A stretch of 64,000 nt of DNA from Croceibacterium salegens (GCF_009827435.1 NZ_WTYM01000023.1:62001-126000); one strand, 5' to 3'; positions 17,191-26,021 are shown, counted from the stretch's first letter. The notes: generated by a model from the sequence alone, not told the origin. Made by a program: numbers and translations.

Positions 17191-20054
17191 GCAGGCGCCT
17201 TGCTGCGCGGCACTACGTCGATTTCGAGCCTTTGGGCCGGATCGAGGTAGCGCCGGGCGGTTGCCTGCACATCCTCGGCCGTCAGCGCCGAAAGCTTTTC
17301 CGGCCCGGACTTGAAACGGGCCAGCCGCTCGGGCTCGCTCTGCGCATCGTCGGCCAGGTTGATCCAGCCGCGATTGGTCTTCAACGCATTCTCGTACTGT
17401 TCGAGCAGCGGCTTGCGCGCGCGAAGCAGCACGTCGGCATCGACAGGCGCGTCGACCAGCGACCTGACCGTCTCGAGCATCGCCGCGCGCGCCGCTTCGA
17501 GCTGGCTGTAGTCGACCGCCGCGGAGATGGTGAAGGTGCCGTAACCGGGATAATCGCGCGACTGGTTTGAGCTCACGGCCGGTGAGTAGGTCTGGCCCAG
17601 TTCCTCGCGCAAGTTGTCGGTCATCTCGACCTGCATGATCGCCTCGAGCAGTTCAAACCGCATGACCTGGTCGAAATCGCTGTCGTCGGTGGTAGGCCAG
17701 GTCATCTGCAGCAACGCCTGGTCGTCGGGTCCGTCGTGCGCCACCACTCGGGTCGAACGGTCGGCGGTGAAGATGCGTGTGTCGTTGTCGTCGTAATTGC
17801 GGAATTCGGCTTCTCGTTGCGGAATGGCGCCGAGCGTCCTTGCGACCAACGCGATTGCCGCCTCAGGTTCGAAATCGCCGACCAGCGCCAGTTCGGCGGC
17901 GCCATGTGTCATGCGATCGCCGATTGCGTCGCGCAGTCCGGCGAAGGTGAGGGCGAGATAATCTGCCTCGGGCTGCAGCGAGAAGCGCGGGTCGCCATCG
18001 GACTGGATTCGCCCGGCGGCGGCATTGAGTGCGCTGCCCGGTGTGGCGGTGAGCCGGGCAAAGGTGTTCTCGATGCCGCGCCGGTACTGCACCTCGCCTT
18101 GCGGCCGGTAGCCGAGATCGGTCAATGCCGCGGCGGCAAGGTCCAGCTGCAGCTCGAGATCGCGCGGGGTCGTCATCCCGCCCATCATGAAGGTGTCGGC
18201 GTCGGCGGAAATGTTGAAGCCGACGCTGCGCCCGGCGAGGATCGATTGCAGCTCGTCGAGCGAATGCTTGCCCAGTCCGCCGACCGGAAGCGAACTGGTC
18301 ATCGCCGTCGCCAGAGGGTTTTCGCGCGTGTCGAGCATGTGCCCGCCGTCGACATTCAGTTCCCACGACACCCGGTCGCGCTCGAGTTCGGTCGGCCTGA
18401 GGTTGAGCTTCAGGCCGTTGGCGAATCTGATCGTGCGGATGCCGAACAGCGGCTCGACAGTATCGGACACGACTGTGCCAGGCGCGCCGAAGTCGGTATA
18501 TCCGAACCCGGCCAGCGTCGCCTGTTCGTCCTGCGTGAGTTCGGCCTGCATACCTTCGTTCCACGCCGCGCGCAGGGCCTCGGCACCGCCTTCGGGTGCG
18601 GTGCGCCCCTCGAAGCGGATCATCGGGTTGTCGAGCGGCAGCATTTCCTGCCGCAGCGCCGCCATCACCGTTTCGGGCGTGACCAGCGGTTCGACCTGCC
18701 GGTAACGTTCGAGCGAGCTTTCAGGGGTGGTCGGGATCTGCTTTTCGTAGAGCAGGGACAGCGCGGCACCGACAAAGGCGTCGTTCGGGCGCGTGTCGGC
18801 CCCTGCGGCGGCATTTTCCTGCGCTGTACGGATATTGGCGAGCTGTTCGTCAACTTCGGCTTGCGTGACTCCGAAAGCCAGCGCCTTGCGGTATTCGGCT
18901 TCGGCCACGGCCAGACCGCGCTTCCATTCGCCTTCGGCGGCGTCGACGATCAGGTTGGTGGTGCGTCCCTCCCTGAACACGTCGCCGGTGCCCACGCCGG
19001 CGCCGCGGAACGGCGGATCATCGATCCGGGCGAGGCGCTGCAGGCGACGGTTGATGATGCCGTACCCGATCGAGCGCATCAGCTTGACCCGGCGGGTGGC
19101 GATGACGTCCGGCTCATCCAGAAATGGGCCAGTGACCGAAACGGTAACTCGTTCCGACAGTGCCGGGTCGAGGTGGATGTCGGTCTTGCCGCGCAGCCCG
19201 TAGTCGATCGGTCCCACGTTCGGCTGGGGCAGGGCCGGGGGGCCTTGCCAGCTGGCGAAGTGCTGGCGGATTTCGGCCTCGACCTGCGCGGGATCGAAAT
19301 CGCCGACGACTATGATCGCCGCGTTGGATGGGCGGTAAAGCCGCTGCCACAGACCACGCAGCTTCTCCGACGTCGCATTCTGCAGCGTCTCGGCCGTCCC
19401 GATCGGCAGGCGCCGGGTCAGCAGGGCCCCGGGATACTGGAAGTCGAGATTATCGAGCGTGTTGCGATAGGCGAAGGTGTCGCCGACACGCTTTTCCGAA
19501 AGCACAACGCCCTTTTCGCGGTCGATCGCCGCCTGGTCGAATTTCAGCTCGCTGGCGATCTCGCGCATCAGCATGAGCGAGCTGTCGAGCAACTCGCTGT
19601 CGTTACGCGGCAGGTTGAGCTTGTAGATCGTCTGGTCGAAGCCGGTCGAGGCGTTGGTGTCAGCGCCGAACGCCAGCCCCTCACGCTCGAGCAACCGGAT
19701 CATTTCGCCTTCGGGAATGTGGGTCGAACCGTTGAACGCCATGTGCTCGACGAAGTGAGCATAGCCTTGCTCGTCGTCGGCTTCCGACATCGAACCGCCG
19801 TCGATCCACATCCACACCATACCCTGTCCCGCTGGCGTGGCGTTGTGCCGGATGATGTAGCGCATGCCGTTGTCGAGTTTGCCGAAGCGATAGTCGGGAT
19901 CGACCGGAAGGTCGCTGGCCTCGAAGGCCCAGTCGGGTTCCGCAGCCTGGGCGGCGACCGCTGCTTCCGGCACCTTCGCCGCCGCGGGAAGCGGGGCCAG
20001 GAGAAGTGCGGTGGATGAAAGTAGGAGAGCGGGCAGCAGGGCGCGAATGTTCAT
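17184..20054 (-). CDS. Periplasmic M16 zinc peptidase (PqqL-like)
   Basis: 956 residues from the ATG at 20054. A signal peptide (about 26 residues, ending PAAA) is followed by two tandem M16 halves. The N-terminal half has the inverted zinc motif H100-F-V-E-H104; the C-terminal half lacks it, as in pitrilysin-type enzymes. It is a periplasmic metallopeptidase that likely degrades peptides or processes proteins. The 3' end overlaps the TonB receptor by 7 bp. The upstream 307-bp gene-free region contains the conserved composite element described at 20120-20315. Confidence 0.83.
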   Translation of the reverse strand: MNIRALLPALLLSSTALLLAPLPAAAKVPEAAVAAQAAEPDWAFEASDLPVDPDYRFGKLDNGMRYIIRHNATPAGQGMVWMWIDGGSMSEADDEQGYAHFVEHMAFNGSTHIPEGEMIRLLEREGLAFGADTNASTGFDQTIYKLNLPRNDSELLDSSLMLMREIASELKFDQAAIDREKGVVLSEKRVGDTFAYRNTLDNLDFQYPGALLTRRLPIGTAETLQNATSEKLRGLWQRLYRPSNAAIIVVGDFDPAQVEAEIRQHFASWQGPPALPQPNVGPIDYGLRGKTDIHLDPALSERVTVSVTGPFLDEPDVIATRRVKLMRSIGYGIINRRLQRLARIDDPPFRGAGVGTGDVFREGRTTNLIVDAAEGEWKRGLAVAEAEYRKALAFGVTQAEVDEQLANIRTAQENAAAGADTRPNDAFVGAALSLLYEKQIPTTPESSLERYRQVEPLVTPETVMAALRQEMLPLDNPMIRFEGRTAPEGGAEALRAAWNEGMQAELTQDEQATLAGFGYTDFGAPGTVVSDTVEPLFGIRTIRFANGLKLNLRPTELERDRVSWELNVDGGHMLDTRENPLATAMTSSLPVGGLGKHSLDELQSILAGRSVGFNISADADTFMMGGMTTPRDLELQLDLAAAALTDLGYRPQGEVQYRRGIENTFARLTATPGSALNAAAGRIQSDGDPRFSLQPEADYLALTFAGLRDAIGDRMTHGAAELALVGDFEPEAAIALVARTLGAIPQREAEFRNYDDNDTRIFTADRSTRVVAHDGPDDQALLQMTWPTTDDSDFDQVMRFELLEAIMQVEMTDNLREELGQTYSPAVSSNQSRDYPGYGTFTISAAVDYSQLEAARAAMLETVRSLVDAPVDADVLLRARKPLLEQYENALKTNRGWINLADDAQSEPERLARFKSGPEKLSALTAEDVQATARRYLDPAQRLEIDVVPRSKAPAQ

Positions 20055-20119
20055 CGCCAGCGTTAGTGGCGCAGGAATCCTGAACGGGCAATGGCCTCTG
20101 CGCTGCACCCATGCTGCAC

Positions 20120-20315
20120 GCGACAAACCATTTTCCTACACGCCGCCCGGTGCATAAGGGGGCTGATTCGCTCTTGTCCCGACACCGGAGACGCGAATTG
20201 TGCTGCTGCCTGGAAGTCCCCTGCCGAACCGACGCGATGCACAGGCCGCGCCGGCACTGCGCGAGTTTTGCCCCAGGACATTGTCAGATGTGTGCACAGC
20301 GTGTAAACTTCTCCG
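20120..20315. other. Composite conserved element, copy A
   Basis: Block 1 (20263-20315, 53 bp) matches 49419-49471 in reverse complement at 41 of 53 positions without gaps. Block 2 (20120-20140, 21 bp, TGTAGGAAA on the minus strand) matches 49563-49583 at 17 of 21. Read on the plus strand, block 1 holds TTGTCA (20281-20286), a 17-bp spacer and TAAACT (20304-20309), with the mismatches concentrated in the spacer. This looks like a sigma-70 promoter pointing towards the purC 3' end, antisense to purC. Relative to the M16 gene the order block 1 - block 2 - ATG is the same as for ppk2 at copy B. Nature unknown. Confidence 0.55.
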
Positions 20316-20336
20316 AAGTGCGGCCGGTGAGGCCGT

Positions 20337-20353
20337 CCCGCCGTATCGGCGGG
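20337..20353. terminator. Hairpin after purC
   Basis: CCCGCCG-TAT-CGGCGGG, a perfect 7-bp stem with a 3-base loop, 8 bp past the purC stop codon. It has no T-run on either strand, so if it ends transcription it is a weak or Rho-assisted terminator. It also lies just downstream of the plus-strand promoter-like element at 20281-20309. Confidence 0.4.
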
Positions 20354-20361
20354 GGCAAGAC

Positions 20362-21162
20362 TTACTTCTTCTTGGCCGGGGCCCCGCGCAACTTGGTGCG
20401 GTGGGCGGTCAGGTCGAAGACTTCACCCGGACCGCCGTCTTCCTGCAGCAGGCCAAGTCGGCGGGCGACTTCCTGGTAGGCCTCTTCCTCGCCGCCGAGG
20501 TCGCGGCGGAAGCGGTCCTTGTCGAGCTTCTCGCCGCTCGTCATGTCCCACAGGCGGCAGCCGTCGGGGCTGATCTCGTCGGCGAGGATGACGCGCGAAT
20601 AGTCGCCGTCCCAGATGCGCCCGAATTCGAGCTTGAAGTCGATCAGGCGGATGCCGATCGCCGAGAACATGCCGGACATGAAGTCGTTGATGCGGATCGC
20701 CATCGACGACATGTCCTGCATCTCTTCGTTGCTGGCCCAGCCGAAGCAGGCGATGTGCTCTTCGGCCACCATCGGGTCGTTCAGCGCATCGTCCTTGAAG
20801 TAGTATTCGATCAGCGTGTGGGGCAGCGGTTCGCCTTCCTCGATGCCGAGGCGCTTGGAGATCGATCCGGCGGCGACGTTGCGCACCACGACCTCGAGCG
20901 GGATGATCTCGACCTGGCGAACGAGCTGCTCGCGCATGTTGAGGCGGCGGATGAAGTGCGTCGGGATGCCGATGTGGCTGAGGCGCGTGAAGACGTGCTC
21001 GCTGATGCGGTTGTTGATCACGCCCTTGCCGTTGATCGTGCCCTTTTTCTGGGCGTTGAAGGCGGTGGCATCGTCCTTGAAATACTGGATCAGCGTGCCG
21101 GGCTCGGGGCCTTCATAGAGAATCTTGGCCTTGCCTTCGTAAATCTGGCGGCGACGGGACAT
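20362..21162 (-). CDS. purC: SAICAR synthetase
   Basis: 266 residues beginning [18 protein letters not shown], the standard PurC opening, with [13 protein letters not shown] and SPDGCRLWD motifs of the ATP-grasp-like fold. It joins aspartate to CAIR in purine synthesis. A basic C-terminal tail ends AKKK. A rho-independent terminator lies only 34 bp before the ATG, which leaves little room for a separate promoter and suggests that transcription into purC is set by read-through or leader control. Confidence 0.94.
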   Translation of the reverse strand: MSRRRQIYEGKAKILYEGPEPGTLIQYFKDDATAFNAQKKGTINGKGVINNRISEHVFTRLSHIGIPTHFIRRLNMREQLVRQVEIIPLEVVVRNVAAGSISKRLGIEEGEPLPHTLIEYYFKDDALNDPMVAEEHIACFGWASNEEMQDMSSMAIRINDFMSGMFSAIGIRLIDFKLEFGRIWDGDYSRVILADEISPDGCRLWDMTSGEKLDKDRFRRDLGGEEEAYQEVARRLGLLQEDGGPGEVFDLTAHRTKLRGAPAKKK

Positions 21163-21195
21163 GTCAGTGACCTTGCTCTGGCCCTATTGCGGGCG

Positions 21196-21251
21196 AAAAA
21201 ACGAGAGCGCCCCGGCGAACGAAGCAGTCGCTTCGTGCGGGCCCGGGGCGC
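21196..21251 (-). terminator. Rho-independent terminator upstream of purC
   Basis: On the minus strand, GCGCCCCGG pairs with CCGGGGCGC at the ends (21207-21251), with an inner CGAAGC/GCTTCG stem. Six T residues follow (21196-21201 as A on the plus strand). It ends the transcript of the small exported protein gene (21321-21596) and may also act as a leader terminator for purC, whose ATG is 34 bp further on. Confidence 0.75.
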
Positions 21252-21320
21252 GTTTGATGAAGCCTATACACCGCTCTGCCGAGTCTCGCAATTGGGCCGC
21301 CTCGGTGGCGGGCGGCCCGG

Positions 21321-21596
21321 CTATTCGGATTGTGAGTGGAGCCAGCCCTGCTTGAAGAAGATACAGACGAGCATAAGGTCGTCGAGATCGGTTTCCTCGT
21401 CCCAGCCGTTCCTTTCGAGTTGGGCGACGAGATAGTCCGTCTCCTCGTCGTCGGATGCGCCGTCGCGGACCATTTCCAGGCTAGTTCGGCAAATCTCGAT
21501 TTGCGCGAGGATGGCTTTTTCGGTGCGGGGGATCGCTGCGGCGGGCTGGGGGAGGGCGAGCAAGGTGGCGGAGATGACAAGCGGCAGATATTTCAT
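21321..21596 (-). CDS. Small acidic exported protein
   Basis: 91 residues from the ATG at 21596, preceded by a strong GGGGGG binding site. A signal peptide (1-21, ending PAAA) is followed by a short, strongly acidic mature part (several DDEE/DEE clusters) with two Cys residues (36 and 78) that could form a disulfide in the periplasm. Not recognised. It is divergent from the cupin-like gene (133 bp between starts) and followed by a rho-independent terminator. Confidence 0.65.
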   Translation of the reverse strand: MKYLPLVISATLLALPQPAAAIPRTEKAILAQIEICRTSLEMVRDGASDDEETDYLVAQLERNGWDEETDLDDLMLVCIFFKQGWLHSQSE

Positions 21597-21729
21597 GGTT
21601 TCCCCCCGAAATGGACACGCCGATGTTATCGTGAAGTCCTGCAGCGACAACAGCAATTTCGCGACATGTGAGCGAATTGCACCTAGACCCGCGGCAAGAG
21701 CAGCCGCGACTGCATCAGGGGAGGACTTC

Positions 21730-22242
21730 ATGAATACCGACCGCCGTACCGTTATCGCCGCCGGAACTGCGCTGACCGCGCTGCTGGCCACAGGGGCCTG
21801 CGCACAGGAAGACAACGGCGGGTCGCCACTGCCCGATGGACCGGCGAAGGGGCCGTCGGGGATCATGGAGATCATCCACATCTACGCCGACGAGGAAGGC
21901 GTGAGCCATGTCGGCAAGGTCAGCGTGCAAGGCACGCCGAAGCCGCTGCCGGTGACTGCGGTTGTCGCCACCTCGATCGCACAGGGGACCGAGGACTGGC
22001 ACCAGGCGCCGCGCAAGACCTTCACCATCAATGTCGTCGGCGACATCGAGTGCGAGGTGGGCGACGGAACCAAGATCCCGATCGGCAAAGGCGACCTGGT
22101 CTACCTCGAGGACATGACCGGCAAGGGCCACGTCACCCGCCTGCTGACGCCGGTTGCCAACCTGTTCCTGCAGATGCCCGACGACTTCGACATCGTCGCA
22201 TGGGCCAACGCCCCGGTGGATGCGAACGCCGCGAACGGTTGA
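21730..22242 (+). CDS. Exported cupin-like protein
   Basis: 170 residues from the ATG at 21730 behind GGGGAGG. The N-terminus has a twin-arginine-type signal (R5R6 followed by a hydrophobic run ending GACAQ), so export may be by the Tat route. The mature part has a small cupin-like beta-barrel (DWHQAPRKTFTINVVGDIEC ... GDLVYLEDMTGKGHVTR). The His residues could bind a metal or ligand; enzymatic function is unknown. It is convergent with the antiporter gene (one base between stop codons). Confidence 0.6.
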   Translation: MNTDRRTVIAAGTALTALLATGACAQEDNGGSPLPDGPAKGPSGIMEIIHIYADEEGVSHVGKVSVQGTPKPLPVTAVVATSIAQGTEDWHQAPRKTFTINVVGDIECEVGDGTKIPIGKGDLVYLEDMTGKGHVTRLLTPVANLFLQMPDDFDIVAWANAPVDANAANG

Positions 22243-22243
22243 T

Positions 22244-23542
22244 CTAGTGCAGGGTCTCGGGCACTTCGTCCGGGTCTTCTTCGCGCTCCTGCCGCCGCTC
22301 GATCATCCGGCCGAGCGTCGCGCGCTGGACCAGCACCGAGAACAGCACCGCGGCAAAGGTTGCGGCGAGCAGCAGGTCCCGGGTTACGCCCTCAGGTAAC
22401 GATAGGACCAGCGCGATCGAGATGCCGCCGCGCAGGCCGCCCCAGACCAGCACCTGCCAGCTTCCCGGCGCCTGCGGCTTTGCGGCGGGCACGGCACGGG
22501 TCGAGAGCGAAACCGAGAGGGCGCGAGCGAACAGCACCACGGGAACAGCCAGCAGGCCGAGCTCGACGTGCGGCAGCCCGGGGACGATGACGATCATCTC
22601 CAACCCGATCAGCAGGAACAGCGCCGAGTTGAGCATCTCGTCGATCAGCTCCCAGAATTTGATGACGTAGTCGCGGGTCGTGTCGCTCATCGCGTAGGTC
22701 ACGCCGTGGTTGCCGATCAGCAGCCCGGCGACCGCCATCGCCAGCGGACCGGAGACGTGCAGCGCGCTGCACAGCGCATAGCCGCCCATCACAACCGCGA
22801 GGCTGATCGTCACCTCCAGCGCGTATTCGTCCATCGACCGCATCGCCCGGTAGCCGAGCCAGCCGACGATCAGGCCGACGAGGATGCCACCGCCGGCCTC
22901 GATGGCGAACAGGTGGGCGCCTTCGAGCAACGAGAAGTCCTGCCCGGTCACCGCCGCGCCGAGCAGGATGGTGAAGACGACGATGCCGACACCGTCGTTG
23001 AACAGGCTCTCGCCCGCGACGATGGCCTGCAGGCGGCCGGGCACGTTCTCTTCCTTGAGTACGCCGAGCACCGAGACCGGGTCGGTCGGGCTGATCAGCG
23101 CGCCGAACACGAAGTACCAGATCGGCGCAATCGGCAGGCCAAGCGCGGTTCCGATGCCCCACATCATGACCCCGACCAGCACGGTTGAAATCAGCACACC
23201 GACCGTAGAGAGCATGAGGACCGGGAACCAGTCCTTGCGCAGGTTCTCGAGATCGACGTGGAGCGCGCCGGCGAACAGCAGGAAGCTTAGCATCCCCTGA
23301 AGCAGCGTGTCGGTAAAGTTCATCTGCTCGAGCAAGGCGCGCACGCTGTCGTCGAGCGTCACTGCCGGAATGAAGGCATTGGCCAGCAGCAGCGCGATCG
23401 AGGCGACCGCGCCCATCACCGTCAACCCGATGACGTGGGGCAGCTTGAGGAAGTGGTGATTGAACCAGCCAAGGGCGGCGGCGGCGACCACAACAATGGC
23501 GCCGAGTTCGAAAGCGTCGAGGGCCTGAGCTGTTTCGTGCAT
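22244..23542 (-). CDS. Na+/H+ antiporter, CPA1/NhaP type
   Basis: 432 residues from the ATG at 23542, with about 12 membrane helices. The ND pair needed for cation exchange is in ESLFNDGVGIVVF and the SPTDPVSV motif is intact. A charged cytoplasmic tail ends EEDPDEVPETLH. It exchanges sodium (or potassium) for protons across the inner membrane and supports pH and salt tolerance. The start was chosen after the upstream Pro/Arg-rich stretch that lacks a membrane helix. It is likely transcribed with the PF10118 genes, 46 bp upstream, in the same direction. Confidence 0.85.
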   Translation of the reverse strand: MHETAQALDAFELGAIVVVAAAALGWFNHHFLKLPHVIGLTVMGAVASIALLLANAFIPAVTLDDSVRALLEQMNFTDTLLQGMLSFLLFAGALHVDLENLRKDWFPVLMLSTVGVLISTVLVGVMMWGIGTALGLPIAPIWYFVFGALISPTDPVSVLGVLKEENVPGRLQAIVAGESLFNDGVGIVVFTILLGAAVTGQDFSLLEGAHLFAIEAGGGILVGLIVGWLGYRAMRSMDEYALEVTISLAVVMGGYALCSALHVSGPLAMAVAGLLIGNHGVTYAMSDTTRDYVIKFWELIDEMLNSALFLLIGLEMIVIVPGLPHVELGLLAVPVVLFARALSVSLSTRAVPAAKPQAPGSWQVLVWGGLRGGISIALVLSLPEGVTRDLLLAATFAAVLFSVLVQRATLGRMIERRQEREEDPDEVPETLH

Positions 23543-23588
23543 GCCTTCGGGATAGCGTGCCGGGCGGGGCACGCAACCCGGTGCCGAA

Positions 23589-24470
23589 CTATTCCTCCGG
23601 CATCACCGCGTCGGCGAAGTCGCTCTCATAGCGGACGATCAGGGCGCGGTCGTCGCGGTTCCACGGGTGGAAGCCGGGCAGGAAGTAGGCGATCCACGCC
23701 GGTAAGATCCGCCGCAGTACACCGGGCTTGCCGACCAGGTACCAGGTGAGCTTCGCACGCGCCTTCCAGCCGGTAATCCCGTCCTGCGCCATCATGTCGA
23801 GCGCATCGTGGCTGCGGTGAGTGATGAAGCGCCAGGTGATCAGCAGCATGGTCAGCGACTTGAGCTTCCAGCGCCGGAACCGCGGCCAGCCGCGCGTGGC
23901 GTGAAGGTAGGTGTCGAAAGCCACACCCTTGTGCTCGATCTCCTCGACCGCGTGCCAGCGCCAGATGTCGGCCTGCGGGCCGTGCGGGTCGAAGAACGCC
24001 TTGGGGTCCTTGAGGAACAGGTGGGCGAACATCGCGGTGAAGTGTTCGAGCGCGATGGTCACGCCGAGCTGCACGACCGGCGGGCGGGTGCGGGCGACGG
24101 CGACGTTGTGAGCGATGCGCGCCTCGATCCCGCGCATGTCGTAGCCGCTCTCGGCGGCAGCGCGGTTGAAGGCGAGGTGTTCGCGGGTGTGGTTGACTTC
24201 CTGCTTCACGAAAGCGCGGATTTCGTTCGCGAGGCGGGGCGGGGCGTCGTCGCGGAACGCCTTCACGCTTTCGATGAACAGCCCTTCGCCGAGTGGAAAG
24301 CTGGCCGAGAGCGAATTCATCCACGCCGTTGCCACTGGATCGCCATTGCACCACCAGCGCTGCATCGTCTCGCCACGGCCGAACCGGCTGTCGCGCGGAG
24401 TGATCGTCAGGTCCGCCGGGGTCGGCGTCTGTCGGGTCTCCGGGCTGTCGATCCTTGCGGGGGCATTCAT
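23589..24470 (-). CDS. PF10118 metal-dependent hydrolase, copy 1
   Basis: 293 residues of the predicted metal-dependent hydrolase family PF10118. Candidate metal ligands lie in conserved EVNHTREHLAFN (about 90), EHFTA and HAVEEIEHKGVAFD. The C-terminus ends in LPGFHPWNRDDRALIVRYES, shared almost word for word with the neighbour at 24531-25400, so the two are tandem paralogues. Activity is unproven; carboxylate-bridged di-iron chemistry would fit the His/Glu pattern. An inverted repeat lies 34 bp before its ATG. Confidence 0.75.
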   Translation of the reverse strand: MNAPARIDSPETRQTPTPADLTITPRDSRFGRGETMQRWWCNGDPVATAWMNSLSASFPLGEGLFIESVKAFRDDAPPRLANEIRAFVKQEVNHTREHLAFNRAAAESGYDMRGIEARIAHNVAVARTRPPVVQLGVTIALEHFTAMFAHLFLKDPKAFFDPHGPQADIWRWHAVEEIEHKGVAFDTYLHATRGWPRFRRWKLKSLTMLLITWRFITHRSHDALDMMAQDGITGWKARAKLTWYLVGKPGVLRRILPAWIAYFLPGFHPWNRDDRALIVRYESDFADAVMPEE

Positions 24471-24503
24471 GGCACGGCTCCGTTATCGGGCGGAGATATG
24501 CTT

Positions 24504-24527
24504 CACTTACATCACTGTCAATAAGTG
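24504..24527. promoter_or_regulatory. Inverted repeat, candidate TetR operator
   Basis: CACTTA-N12-TAAGTG, perfect half-sites in the 60-bp gap before the first PF10118 gene. The 24-bp span is typical for TetR-family operators, and a TetR gene lies 900 bp away. The related region between the second PF10118 gene and tetR has only partial similarity (ATCA-TAA), so assignment to that regulator is an inference. Confidence 0.4.
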
Positions 24528-24530
24528 GTA

Positions 24531-25400
24531 TCAACCAGGCATTGCCGCCGCCTCGTATGGGCTGTCGTAGCGCTGGATCAGCGTACGGTGATCGCGGTTC
24601 CACGGGTGGAAGCCTGGCATCAAGATCGCGGCCCAGTGAAAGAGCATCCGCGCCATCATGCCCGGTGAGAGCCACAGGAACTTGTACAGCCGCCACCTTG
24701 CGTTCCAGCCGGTGATGCCGTCCTGCGCCAGCAGCCCGAGCGCGTCGCGCACGCGGTTGCGGAAGAACTTCCGGGTAATCCTGGCGGCCACCATCGCCCG
24801 GGTCGAATAGCGTTTCCAGTTGCTCCAGTCGCGCGTCGCCCACAGCCACACGTCGAACACCAGCCCCTTGTGCTCGAGCTCTTCGATGGCGTGCCACTTC
24901 CACAACTCGGCGGCGTCGGGATTGGCGCCCTCAAGGTAGCGCGGGTCGGTCAGCAGCTTGTGGCTGATGCTGGCCGCAAAGTGTTCGAGCGCAATCGAGA
25001 CGGCAAGACTGATCTCGACCGGCTGTCCGCGCGCGAGGCTGAGCATCTGTTCGATGCCGACGCCGATGCTGTCGACGTCATAGCCGTATTGCCCGGCCTG
25101 GCGGTTGAACAGGTTGTGTTCGCGCGCGTGGTTCATTTCCTGTCGCACGAAGGCGCGGGCCTCGGCCTCGAGCTTTTCGGGCAATTGGCCGCGATAGCCC
25201 TGGACGATCTCTACGAAGAACTGCTCGCCGCGCGGCAGGCTGGAACTGACAGAATTGTACCAGGCAGTTGCTATTGGATCGTTCGAATGCCACCAGCGTT
25301 CGGGCGAGTTTTCCCGGCAGAATTTCTTGTCTCTCACGCTGAGGACAAGTCCTTTCGGCGTCGCGGTCGGGCCGAATTCGTGATGAGACACTTCATTCAC
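24531..25400 (-). CDS. PF10118 metal-dependent hydrolase, copy 2
   Basis: 289 residues starting with a GTG at 25400 (V/M-NEVSHHEFG; in-frame stops lie just upstream). It shows the same motifs as copy 1: EMNHAREHNLFNRQ, EHFAA, HAIEELEHKGLVFD and the LMPGFHPWNRDHR end. It is clearly diverged from copy 1 rather than a recent duplicate. It is divergent from tetR with only 30 bp between starts, so one operator can control both. Local arrangement: tetR, copy 2, copy 1, all reading from the same regulatory area. Confidence 0.75.
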   Translation of the reverse strand: MNEVSHHEFGPTATPKGLVLSVRDKKFCRENSPERWWHSNDPIATAWYNSVSSSLPRGEQFFVEIVQGYRGQLPEKLEAEARAFVRQEMNHAREHNLFNRQAGQYGYDVDSIGVGIEQMLSLARGQPVEISLAVSIALEHFAASISHKLLTDPRYLEGANPDAAELWKWHAIEELEHKGLVFDVWLWATRDWSNWKRYSTRAMVAARITRKFFRNRVRDALGLLAQDGITGWNARWRLYKFLWLSPGMMARMLFHWAAILMPGFHPWNRDHRTLIQRYDSPYEAAAMPG

Positions 25401-25430
25401 GTCCCGGATTTCTATTAAGCATCAGTAATT

Positions 25431-26021
25431 ATGGCAAGTCGCAAGCGATTAACCCCGGCAGAATCCAGAACAGCCGCGCTTGAAGCGGCTCGTGTGCTGC
25501 TGATCGAGACCGGGCCGCAGTCGGTTACGCTGAAGGCCGTGGCCGGCCGCATCGGCAAGACCCATGCCAACCTGTTGCATCATTTCGGCTCGGCTTCAGG
25601 GCTGCAGAAAGCACTTGCAGAGCACCTGGCCCATACCGTGTGCGAAACGATCGCCGACGCCGTGCGCGCGACCCGCGCCGGAATCGGCTCCCCGCGCGAA
25701 GTGGTCGACCTTACGTTCGATGCCTTCGATCGGGAAGGAGCGGGAGCGCTGGCCAGCTGGATGCTGCTGTCGGGCAACGAGGATGCGCTCGACCCGGTGG
25801 TGGAATCGATCCACGACCTGGTCGACGAACTGCGCCCCGAGGAAGCCGGACACGACAAGGCCGGCCGTATGCACCGTGTGACGCTGACGCTCGTCCTGCT
25901 GGCGCTAGGCGATGCCCTGCTCGGCCGGCAACTCGCCAATTCGCTCGGCCTCGAACGCAGCGCGGCGCGCGACACCGCCGAAAGCTTACTGACCGCGAAC
26001 CTGGCGACCGAGGAGGCCTAG
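25431..26021 (+). CDS. TetR-family regulator
   Basis: 196 residues. The N-terminal helix-turn-helix (about 20-60, with SVTLKAVAGRIGKTHANLLHHFGS) is a classic TetR DNA-binding domain. The helical ligand-binding domain follows (70-190). The gene is divergent from the PF10118 pair by 30 bp, which strongly suggests that it represses them. The ligand is unknown. Its TAG stop shares the palindromic CTAG with the ygfZ stop on the other strand. Confidence 0.85.
   Translation: MASRKRLTPAESRTAALEAARVLLIETGPQSVTLKAVAGRIGKTHANLLHHFGSASGLQKALAEHLAHTVCETIADAVRATRAGIGSPREVVDLTFDAFDREGAGALASWMLLSGNEDALDPVVESIHDLVDELRPEEAGHDKAGRMHRVTLTLVLLALGDALLGRQLANSLGLERSAARDTAESLLTANLATEEA

Noticed and set aside
17736-20018. 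760-codon frame opposite the M16 protease
   Set aside because: Shadow frame; the M16 zinc motif and signal peptide are on the other strand.
20250-20320. Short peptides readable in both copies of the composite element
   Set aside because: Both copies can be read as similar peptides (EF-PRTLSD-CKL), but frames lack starts and the similarity is explained by DNA conservation with mismatches concentrated in a promoter spacer.
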